Assembly (NCBI GenBank): GCA_031265025.1 | Contig: JAISDF010000122.1 | Coordinates: forward strand, 1-5,066 | DNA: 5,066 nucleotides | From: Spirochaetaceae bacterium | GTDB lineage: Bacteria; Spirochaetota; Spirochaetia; Treponematales; Breznakiellaceae | Reading direction: 5' to 3' | Part shown: one piece after another, positions 1 to 5,066 of the stretch | Position numbering within the stretch: the first letter of the stretch is position 1 | Layout of the letters: each line of letters opens with the position of its first letter | Position numbers and translations under genes: made by a program | Notes under the pieces: model-generated | The model's input: only the letters and a program-made list of their open reading frames with translations | Databases searched by the model: none | What the model was told of the DNA's origin: nothing

Positions 1-41
1 AGGAGAAGCAAGACTATTCCGGTAACGCGCGGCCTTTTCAT
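1..41 (-). CDS. Start of a probable exported protein (partial, runs off the left edge)
   Basis: On the minus strand the lytic transglycosylase stop TAG is followed by a single T and then an ATG at 41-39. The 13 readable codons give MKRPRVTGIVLLL. This is a basic N-terminus (K2, R3, R5) followed by a hydrophobic run, the beginning of a signal peptide or membrane anchor. The one-base gap (TAGTATG) matches the tight packing of the two genes upstream, so this is probably the third gene of the same operon, translated by reinitiation. No strong Shine-Dalgarno is visible; only a weak ATAAGATAG stretch precedes the ATG. The product cannot be identified because nearly all of it lies outside the window. 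A chance short open frame is possible, but the position and signal-like sequence argue against it. Confidence 0.6.
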   Translation of the reverse strand, partial: MKRPRVTGIVLLL

Positions 42-42
42 A

Positions 43-1470
43 CTATCTTATCGGCGTTTTAAGGTTCCTTCCTTCACGGAGGGTGTCGTTTAATTGCATG
101 CCGTTGGCTTCCGCCAGAACTTCGGGGTCCACGTCGTAGGCCAGGGCTATGGACCAGAGGGTTTCCCCCCGTTTGACCAGGTGGCTGCCCTCAAAGGCCA
201 GGCCCGCGGTATTCCGCGCCGGTTCATAGGGGGCGGCCTCTCTCAGGGCGGGAATCAAAATCCGCTCGCCTATGCGGAGATACCGGGGCTCAAGCGAGGG
301 ATTGGTCCGGGATATGAGTTCCACCGACACGCCGTAGTGCCGGGCCAGGGCCGAAAGGGTATCCCCGGAATGTATCGTATGGATGTAATAGCGGAGCAGT
401 TCTTCACTGCCCTCCAGGGCCTGTCTGAGGGCGGCCTCGTGTTGGGCCGGGACCTTGATCAGGTAATCCGGCAGGGGCGGCGTGATATTGTACACAAGCT
501 CCCGGTTGGCTTCTTTGAGGAATTGGGGATTGATTCCCGCAGCCCGGGCCAGGAGTTCCAGGTCCACGCTGCGTCCCGGCGCGAGGCGGGTCCATGCCGT
601 TGCCTCGGGCCATCCCAGGTCCAGTCCGTGGCGGCCCGCCTGGGTAAGTATGAAAGAAACAGCGAGGAATTTAGGCACATAGTGGACGGTTTCGTTCCGC
701 AAGAGGCCCCGTGCCGAAAGCTCCCAGTAATCATTGATGCCGGAACTGTCGCGTATACGCCTGACCGCCCCGAGACCGGCGTTATAGGCGGCCAGGGCCA
801 GGGCCCAGTCGCCGAAGTAGTTGTAGTTTTCCCCCAGCTTGTCAAGGGCTGCCTGGGTGGCTTTCCAGAAGTCCATCCTTTCGTCCATCCACTCGTTTAC
901 CCGTATACCGAAGGGGCTTATGCTGTTCCGCATAAACTGCCACAGCCCCACCGCACCGGAGCGGCTTACCGCGCTGGCAAGATAGGCCGACTCTATGACC
1001 GGAAGGTACACAAGTTCGGGCGGAAGGGAGCGCTTTGCTATTTCTTCCCGTATAAAGGGAAGATAGGGAGCGGCCCTGTCCATGACGGTTTTGAGCCAGG
1101 CAAGTCCGCCGGGGCTCAGGTACTGCCTGATATAGCGCCGGGTCAGGTCCCGCTCAAGGCCGTCTATGACCAGGCCGCCCGCAAAGGCCCCGTGCCAGAC
1201 AAAGCGGCGGGCGTCAAGATAGGTCCGCGTCCTGAGGGGCCGCTCAGGCAGGTCTTCGGCGGGGGCCGCCTGGCCATCTGGCGCTGTCAGGCCGGAAGGC
1301 GCCGCTTGGCCGGAGGCCGTCTGACCGGGGGAGGCCGCCTGGTCCGCGCCGGGTTGGTTGACAGCGGGCCCTTCGGCAGCGTAGGCAAGGACAACAGGGA
1401 GGCCCAAAACAAGACAGAAGAACAGGCGGGGCCAAGGGTTCAATCTATGTCTCCTGTCCGCCCGCCTCAT
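43..1470 (-). CDS. mltD: MltD-type lytic transglycosylase with two LysM domains
   Basis: This is a murein lytic transglycosylase (SLT fold, GH23, MltD-like). The family cleaves the MurNAc-GlcNAc bond of peptidoglycan and leaves 1,6-anhydroMurNAc ends; it acts in the periplasm. Numbered from the ATG at 1470 (475 aa): basic n-region and hydrophobic signal segment about 1-31 with likely cleavage after AYA; Ala/Pro/Gly/Gln-rich linker about 37-72; SLT domain about 130-250. The SLT domain contains the catalytic Glu in the ES motif (E160, codon 993-991), GLWQF at 175-179 and AYNAG at 228-232. Two LysM peptidoglycan-binding domains lie at about 363-406 and 430-473, with HSGDTL and KRGETL starts. Length and order match E. 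coli MltD (452 aa, two LysM). The 1470 start is preferred because its ATGA overlaps the stop of the upstream lipoprotein gene and GGGGAAAAG lies just before it; an in-frame ATG at 1500 would add 10 residues but has no ribosome site. No residue essential to the family is missing. MltD itself is a lipoprotein in E. coli, while here I see no clear lipobox, so the protein may be soluble or anchored by an uncleaved signal. The symbol is by family resemblance. Confidence 0.92.
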   Translation of the reverse strand: MRRADRRHRLNPWPRLFFCLVLGLPVVLAYAAEGPAVNQPGADQAASPGQTASGQAAPSGLTAPDGQAAPAEDLPERPLRTRTYLDARRFVWHGAFAGGLVIDGLERDLTRRYIRQYLSPGGLAWLKTVMDRAAPYLPFIREEIAKRSLPPELVYLPVIESAYLASAVSRSGAVGLWQFMRNSISPFGIRVNEWMDERMDFWKATQAALDKLGENYNYFGDWALALAAYNAGLGAVRRIRDSSGINDYWELSARGLLRNETVHYVPKFLAVSFILTQAGRHGLDLGWPEATAWTRLAPGRSVDLELLARAAGINPQFLKEANRELVYNITPPLPDYLIKVPAQHEAALRQALEGSEELLRYYIHTIHSGDTLSALARHYGVSVELISRTNPSLEPRYLRIGERILIPALREAAPYEPARNTAGLAFEGSHLVKRGETLWSIALAYDVDPEVLAEANGMQLNDTLREGRNLKTPIR

Positions 1471-2636
1471 AACTTTTCCCCGTAATAGATGCCGGCCCAT
1501 TCCCAGCGGCCGTGGATTTCGGGGTCCGAAGGAAAGTATATTTTCCTGAAATAGAGATACCAGACCGAAATGTACTGGGACCAGCCCCAGGTTCTGAGGT
1601 AGGCTTCATTGGCGTTGGAACTGGGGTCAAGCTCGGCCTGGTAGCGTATGCGGTTGCCGGCCATAAAATCGGAAAAGTTGAATTCGGCCATGCCGGCGCC
1701 TTCGTCGTTTTCCTGCTCCCATGTACGGGCAAAAAATCCTACCTTGGCCCTGATCCGGGAGAGCCATGCCCCGCTGCCTGAGTCTATGGCGGACCTGACC
1801 GCCTCGGTCAGCGCGGGGAGGCTTTCGTAGGTCCAGTTTTTAAGGGAATTGTTGAAATCCACCAGTTGTTTGGCGTATCCCAGGGCGTCGGCAAAGCCGG
1901 GGATGTGGGTGTTAAAATACGGAAGAAAGCGCGTATAGCTTTGAATGGCCGCGTCCCATTCGCCTGTTTTTTCGTAGGCCTGGCCGAGCATGAAATAGGC
2001 GACGCCGAAATCAATTTTATCGGCAAAGCGCGAAATAAGTTCCTGGTAATATTCAACCTGCTGTTCAGGCTTGCCGCTGAGTTCTATGAGCTGCTTGAGG
2101 CTCACCAGGTGTATGGATTCGTTGCGTACCGGCGAAAGGTCAAGGTCCGGGTAATTTTTTACAATGAGGTCGAAGTACAGCGCCGCCATGGGATAGGCTT
2201 CTTTTTCCTTGTAGGCATAGGCGGTCATAAAAAGGTAGTAGCTGTTGTAGGGGTCGTCGGGATGCCTGTCCACCCAGGAGGTGAGAAAATTGATCAGCTT
2301 GTTGAATTCCCTAGCCTTGATGTACTCGTTCGCTATTTCGCGGACCACGGCAAAACGGTCCTCGCCGGAACGGGTTTCCCTGTCCAGAAGGGAAAAAAGA
2401 TCCGCCAGGGTTTCCCCGGACCCGTGGTCTGACCCATGGTCTTTGATGACATAGTAGCCGTATTCCCCGCCCTGGAGGACGGCGGCGGCGTTTTTCTTTT
2501 CGCAGGAGCCGGACAGGAGGGCGGCCGCGAAAAGTACGCAGACAAGGGAACAAAACCTGGCGCTCTTAACAGCCTTGTCCCGAAGCCCTGCCGGGCGCCG
2601 GACAGATATGGTGGTACTGCTGTCTGTTTGTCTCAC
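1467..2636 (-). CDS. TPR lipoprotein with aromatic-rich C-terminal region
   Basis: This 389-residue protein is probably a lipid-anchored periplasmic TPR scaffold. Residues 1-45 form a long basic n-region, a hydrophobic core and a lipobox-like LSGSC with the candidate lipidated Cys at 45. The Ser at -3 is not the commonest residue, but spirochaetal lipoboxes are known to be loose. Helical repeats follow at about 95-126, 130-163, 176-205 and 211-244. The last is a textbook TPR (AYFMLGQAYEKTGEWDAA, positions 213-230). Residues about 285-389 are not TPR: they are rich in Trp and Tyr and I do not recognise the family. The start is GTG at 2636; an in-frame TAG nine bases upstream excludes a longer form, and there is no good Shine-Dalgarno in front. 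The stop overlaps the ATG of the transglycosylase gene (ATGA), implying coupled translation. BamD and YbgF/CpoB are TPR envelope proteins of similar build, but the length and C-terminus do not fit either. Partnership with the transglycosylase is inferred from gene order only. Confidence 0.85.
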   Translation of the reverse strand: MRQTDSSTTISVRRPAGLRDKAVKSARFCSLVCVLFAAALLSGSCEKKNAAAVLQGGEYGYYVIKDHGSDHGSGETLADLFSLLDRETRSGEDRFAVVREIANEYIKAREFNKLINFLTSWVDRHPDDPYNSYYLFMTAYAYKEKEAYPMAALYFDLIVKNYPDLDLSPVRNESIHLVSLKQLIELSGKPEQQVEYYQELISRFADKIDFGVAYFMLGQAYEKTGEWDAAIQSYTRFLPYFNTHIPGFADALGYAKQLVDFNNSLKNWTYESLPALTEAVRSAIDSGSGAWLSRIRAKVGFFARTWEQENDEGAGMAEFNFSDFMAGNRIRYQAELDPSSNANEAYLRTWGWSQYISVWYLYFRKIYFPSDPEIHGRWEWAGIYYGEKL

Positions 2637-2656
2637 ATTTTCATGCTAGCACGGCG

Positions 2657-2680
2657 CCCTTCCCATTGGCAAGGGAAGGG
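2657..2680. repeat. Perfect 8-bp inverted repeat in the divergent control region
   Basis: CCCTTCCC at 2657-2664 is matched exactly by GGGAAGGG at 2673-2680, around the 8-base centre ATTGGCAA. The centre can pair further (TT with AA around GGC, with one bulged A). It covers the -35 of the plus-strand promoter. It would also lie in the 5' leader of the minus-strand mRNA if that mRNA starts further right. It could be an operator or an RNA hairpin that hides the purine tract used as a ribosome site. There is no T-run on either side, so it is not an intrinsic terminator. Confidence 0.6.
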
Positions 2681-2695
2681 TACTGTTGATATACT
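2666..2695 (+). promoter_or_regulatory. Sigma70-type promoter for the membrane protein and TPR lipoprotein genes
   Basis: TTGGCA at 2666-2671 (five of six matches to TTGACA) is followed after 18 bases by TATACT at 2690-2695 (five of six matches to TATAAT). The predicted transcription start is near 2702. This is the only strong promoter-like pair I see in the 67-bp gap. It would drive the two adjacent plus-strand genes. If correct, it rules out translation from the TTG at 2686 on this transcript. The -35 lies in one inverted repeat and the -10 in another, so repression by a dimeric DNA-binding protein is plausible. Confidence 0.5.
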
Positions 2696-2705
2696 TATTG
2701 TATAT
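2689..2705. promoter_or_regulatory. 17-bp palindrome ATATAC-N5-GTATAT, possible operator
   Basis: ATATAC at 2689-2694 and GTATAT at 2700-2705 are perfect inverted copies with the 5-base spacer TTATT. The element is AT-rich in otherwise GC-rich DNA. It overlaps the plus-strand -10 (2690-2695) and a weak minus-strand -10 candidate (2702-2697). The size and symmetry suit a dimeric regulator acting on both directions, but part of the symmetry follows simply from two -10 hexamers facing each other. Confidence 0.4.
2697..2702 (-). promoter_or_regulatory. Candidate -10 element for the lipoprotein-transglycosylase operon
   Basis: Read on the minus strand, TACAAT matches TATAAT at five of six positions and would place the transcript start near 2690, giving a leader of roughly 54 bases before the GTG at 2636. 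No convincing -35 is present at 16-18 bases further upstream (about 2719-2726, CTGTGG-like), so the call is weak and an activator or another sigma factor may be needed. A promoter of some kind is expected here because this is the only non-coding DNA upstream of the minus-strand genes. Confidence 0.25.
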
Positions 2706-3276
2706 GTATTCCGCAGATACCACAGGGAACGGAAGGCCCGCCGGGCGCCGTAAAGCCGCGGCAGAATATGTTTTTATGGTCGGCCTCTTGCTTATGCTTC
2801 TGGGAAGCGCCCTCCTGCTCGCTTCCATGGCCGACGCTTCCCGGCTTTCTGTCCTGGGGTCGTTTCTGGTTGTGGTAATAGGCGCCCTTCTGGCCGCCCT
2901 GGCGATAAAGCTCCGCCGCCGTTCCCTGTACCTTTTTTTCGCCGCCGTTTTTATTCAAATGGGGCTTTTCCTTTTTCTCAGTGCGGTGCGGGTTATCAGC
3001 GAACCTTTTTCCCGGCTCTGGCCCCTGCTTTCGGTTTTTGCCGGCCTTTCCCTCATACCCTCGGGATGGCACCGGTATCATGCTTTCAGAAGCCGGTACA
3101 TGGTTCCCGCCGGGGCCTTCGCGTTTCTTGGCTGCATACTGCTGCCCTTTTCCCTTAAAATGGTTCCCTTTTCTTTTTCCCGTTTCATAAGCGCCTGGTG
3201 GCCCCTGCTTATTGTACTCGCCGGTCTGATTCTCATACTCATAGCTCTCAGTTCCAATAACCGGACGGAGGGCTAG
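2704..3276 (+). CDS. Small polytopic membrane protein with duplicated two-helix unit
   Basis: This is an inner-membrane protein of unknown function, 190 residues from the ATG at 2704. Hydrophobic segments lie at about 22-41, 48-69, 74-96, 103-121, 133-151 and 163-182. A short basic N-terminus (RPAGRRK) suggests the N-terminus is cytoplasmic. Segments 3-4 and 5-6 resemble each other: both units carry FSR before a WPLL-x-V-x-AGL motif (W106 and W166). The two-helix pattern ending in WPLL recalls the small LiaI/LiaF (DUF5668-type) membrane modules, but this is a resemblance by eye. The start is uncertain. A TTG at 2686 follows AAGGGAAGGG at good spacing and adds six residues, yet it would be translated across the predicted -10, and those codons are AT-rich unlike the rest. 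ATG 2704 would be nearly leaderless; ATG 2776 would begin inside segment 1. The stop lies one base before the next gene, so the two are co-transcribed. Confidence 0.8.
   Translation: MYSADTTGNGRPAGRRKAAAEYVFMVGLLLMLLGSALLLASMADASRLSVLGSFLVVVIGALLAALAIKLRRRSLYLFFAAVFIQMGLFLFLSAVRVISEPFSRLWPLLSVFAGLSLIPSGWHRYHAFRSRYMVPAGAFAFLGCILLPFSLKMVPFSFSRFISAWWPLLIVLAGLILILIALSSNNRTEG
3267..3272 (+). promoter_or_regulatory. Ribosome binding site fixing a TTG start
   Basis: GGAGGG lies in the last codons of the membrane protein gene, five bases before the TTG at 3278. It is the strongest Shine-Dalgarno in the window. It supports the TTG as the true start of the TPR lipoprotein, and indicates coupling to translation of the preceding gene. 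Confidence 0.75.
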
Positions 3277-3277
3277 T

Positions 3278-5065
3278 TTGGAAAGACAGCCGGACCGGCC
3301 CGTCCGTGGGCGGTACAGCGGACTTGTTCGAAATTTGAAGCTTCCGGGCAAGTCTGTTTTTTTCTGCCTCTCCTGTCTTTTTCTTTTGGCCTGCCTTTTC
3401 TGTTTCTCCTGCGGCGGCGGTCCCCGGAACATAAGCGAGACTCCCCTGGGAACCCCCGCGCCTGCCGGAAGCCCCGCCGCGCCGAGGAGTTCAGGCGGCA
3501 TGGCGGACGAGATACGCTCGCTGGTTGAGGCCGGAACCCCTCCCTCGCTGCTGCGGGCACTGGACCTCATAAGGAGCCGCGAACTTGGCGGCTCTGAATT
3601 CGGCAGGACCATGAGCGCCGTGGCGGTTACTTTTATGCGCCGGCTCTATCCCAGCATTCAAACCCAGCTTCCTCCCTTTGACCCTCCCCAGACCCATGCC
3701 TATACCCGCATCATCAGGGACGCCGAGCGGGGGGTGTATACGCCGCCTGAGTCAAATTCCCAGGATTATCTTGAATATGTGCTGCCCTTCCTGGCCTATC
3801 TTTCCGAAACCAGGGGTGAACGGCTTTTGAGCGCCCTGCCTGACCTTGAGCGGGCCCGTGAACTGAAAAGCGACGGGGTTCCGGCGATTTACTTTCAGGG
3901 CCTGGTATACGAGCGCTCTCTCCGTCCTGCCGAGGCCCGGAGCGCCTACACCAGAGCCTACGAGCTTTCAGGCGAGTGTTATCCCGCGGCCCTGGGCCTC
4001 AGCCGTATCATGCTGGCAAGCGGCGAACTGCAGGGCGCCGTAAGGCTTTTAACAGAACTCCTCACCAGAAACCCCGACAATGAGGCCATCAAGCGCCAGC
4101 TTGCCCTGGCCTATTATGAAAACCGCGACTGGTCCCGGGCCGAGCAGGCTGTTGCTGAGATACTCCAGAGGAACCCCCGTGACGGCCAGTTTATACTCAT
4201 ACGGGCCCATATCATGGTTGAACAGGGGCAATATCTCCAGGCCCAGGCGCCCCTCGATCTCTACGCCACCATAGATACCGGAAACAGGCTCTACCTTCTG
4301 CTCAGGGCCAGGGTTCAGTCCGAAGGCTACCACAACAGGGACGCCGCGCTGAACTACCTCCGCTCCCTGCTCCGCGCCAATCCTGACGATGAGGAAGGGG
4401 CGGTGTACGCGGCGGGCCTTCTTATGGAATCCCCCCGCGCCGAAGATCAGGCCGAGGGCAGGACCCTGATGCGGCGTCTGCTGGAAAGCGGCAACGCGTC
4501 GGCGAATATCATTGACCTGGCCCTGTCCGACGCCATACGCCGGGGCGCTTTCCGGGACGCCCAGCCCTACCTCGAAAGCCTGCTCAATGAGCGCCGTTCT
4601 TCCCGGGACCTCCTCAACGCCTATACCGTACAGCGGGGCCTGGGAAACAACGCCCAGGCCCTCTCCTTTGCCAGGGAACTCTATGAACGGGACCCCTCGG
4701 ACGAAGAAGGCGCGGCGGCCTATGTTTCGGCCCTCATCGACACGGGAAGGCGGGACGAGGCCGGCCGCATGATAGAAAGCCATCTGGCCGCCCTTCCCGG
4801 AGGCAGCGTCAAGAGCAGGTATTACTATCTGCGGAGCAGGATCAGGAACGGCGACGAATCGGTCATGAACGACCTCAGGTCCAGCCTCTTTGAGGACCCC
4901 CGCAACCTTGACGCCCTTATCGCCATGTTTGAAATTTACCACCGCCGCCGGGATGAAAGGCGGGCCGTATACTACCTGAAACAGGCCCTGGCCCTCTCCC
5001 CTGACCATCCCCAGCTCCAGCGCTACCAGAGCGAATACGCGGGCCTCCTCGGCGCGGCGTTTTAG
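3278..5065 (+). CDS. Large TPR-repeat lipoprotein (about 11 repeats)
   Basis: This 595-residue protein is probably exported, lipid-anchored and made almost wholly of tetratricopeptide repeats, so a protein-protein scaffold in the periplasm or at the outer membrane. It starts at TTG 3278, supported by GGAGGG five bases upstream. Residues 1-26 are basic, then comes a hydrophobic, Cys-rich stretch (C30, C33, C39, C42, C45). Lipidation could be at C39 (canonical LLAC) or C45 (FSC followed by GGG, a usual tether). A Pro/Ala/Gly/Ser linker spans about 46-74. TPR-like helix pairs lie at about 202-234, 235-267, 269-302, 303-336, 337-371, 372-408, 410-440, 443-475, 476-508, 512-541 and 543-578, with typical A-x(6)-L-x-x-N-P-D endings, for example ELLTRNPDN and QALALSPDH. 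No catalytic domain is visible. It is the second gene after the membrane protein, with a one-base gap, and its TAG is the second-to-last feature of the window, so downstream context is unknown. Confidence 0.88.
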   Translation: MERQPDRPVRGRYSGLVRNLKLPGKSVFFCLSCLFLLACLFCFSCGGGPRNISETPLGTPAPAGSPAAPRSSGGMADEIRSLVEAGTPPSLLRALDLIRSRELGGSEFGRTMSAVAVTFMRRLYPSIQTQLPPFDPPQTHAYTRIIRDAERGVYTPPESNSQDYLEYVLPFLAYLSETRGERLLSALPDLERARELKSDGVPAIYFQGLVYERSLRPAEARSAYTRAYELSGECYPAALGLSRIMLASGELQGAVRLLTELLTRNPDNEAIKRQLALAYYENRDWSRAEQAVAEILQRNPRDGQFILIRAHIMVEQGQYLQAQAPLDLYATIDTGNRLYLLLRARVQSEGYHNRDAALNYLRSLLRANPDDEEGAVYAAGLLMESPRAEDQAEGRTLMRRLLESGNASANIIDLALSDAIRRGAFRDAQPYLESLLNERRSSRDLLNAYTVQRGLGNNAQALSFARELYERDPSDEEGAAAYVSALIDTGRRDEAGRMIESHLAALPGGSVKSRYYYLRSRIRNGDESVMNDLRSSLFEDPRNLDALIAMFEIYHRRRDERRAVYYLKQALALSPDHPQLQRYQSEYAGLLGAAF

Positions 5066-5066
5066 C

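Noticed and set aside
43..1470. Phage endolysin or secretion-system lytic transglycosylase
   Set aside because: The SLT plus double LysM order with a signal segment is that of housekeeping MltD enzymes, and no phage or secretion gene is nearby.
94..1485. 463-codon open frame on the plus strand
   Set aside because: It lies wholly antisense to the lytic transglycosylase, whose catalytic and LysM motifs are clear. Its product is Gly/Arg/Pro-rich with no recognisable motif; it is open because of the GC-rich codon use.
1471..1500. Upstream ATG at 1500 as the transglycosylase start
   Set aside because: It has no ribosome site and would lengthen the overlap with the lipoprotein gene to 34 bases; the ATG at 1470 has the ATGA junction and a shorter signal peptide.
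2657..2680. Inverted repeat as an intrinsic terminator
   Set aside because: There is no T-run after the stem on either strand and it lies upstream of both gene sets, not after them.
2590..2750. GCCGGGCGCCG repeated at 2590-2600 and 2740-2750, with another GGCGCC at 2653
   Set aside because: The 11-mer copies flank the gap, but GGCGCC is frequent throughout the window and both copies sit in Arg/Pro/Ala/Gly codons, so chance is a sufficient explanation.
2695..3612. 305-codon open frame on the minus strand
   Set aside because: It is antisense to the membrane protein and the start of the large TPR gene. The product is Lys/Gln/Arg-rich, low in complexity, the expected complement of hydrophobic, pyrimidine-rich coding DNA.
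4049..5008. 319-codon open frame on the minus strand
   Set aside because: It is antisense to well-formed TPR repeats and shows no domain or ribosome site.

Overview
The window is a compact, gene-dense piece of a GC-rich bacterial chromosome. It carries two outward-facing gene sets that share a 67-bp control region (about 2637-2703). Codon use combines high GC with frequent ATA (Ile) and AGG (Arg), there are two TPR lipoproteins, and TTG and GTG starts are used. Together these suggest a spirochaete, possibly Treponema-like. This is an inference from style, not a proven assignment. I see no rRNA, tRNA, CRISPR, insertion sequence, phage or plasmid gene.

Left arm, minus strand, transcribed toward position 1: (i) a TPR lipoprotein with an aromatic-rich C-terminal region of unknown family (1467-2636); (ii) an MltD-type membrane-bound or periplasmic lytic transglycosylase with an SLT/GH23 domain and two LysM domains (43-1470), whose ATG overlaps the stop of (i) as ATGA; (iii) the first 13 codons of a probable exported protein (1-41), starting one base after the stop of (ii). 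The spacing is that of a single translationally coupled operon.

Right arm, plus strand: (iv) a small polytopic membrane protein with about six transmembrane segments, built partly from a duplicated two-helix unit (2704-3276); (v) a 595-residue TPR lipoprotein with about 11 repeats (3278-5065). Gene (v) starts with TTG one base after the stop of (iv), and its Shine-Dalgarno lies inside the end of (iv).

The control region holds a good sigma70-type promoter for the plus-strand pair, an 8-bp-arm inverted repeat over its -35, and a second 6-bp-arm palindrome over its -10. The two arms are therefore likely to be co-regulated. The joint theme is the cell envelope: a peptidoglycan-cleaving enzyme co-expressed with a TPR lipoprotein that could act as its scaffold or partner, opposite a second TPR lipoprotein and an integral membrane protein. 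The enzyme assignment is firm; the partner roles are inference.
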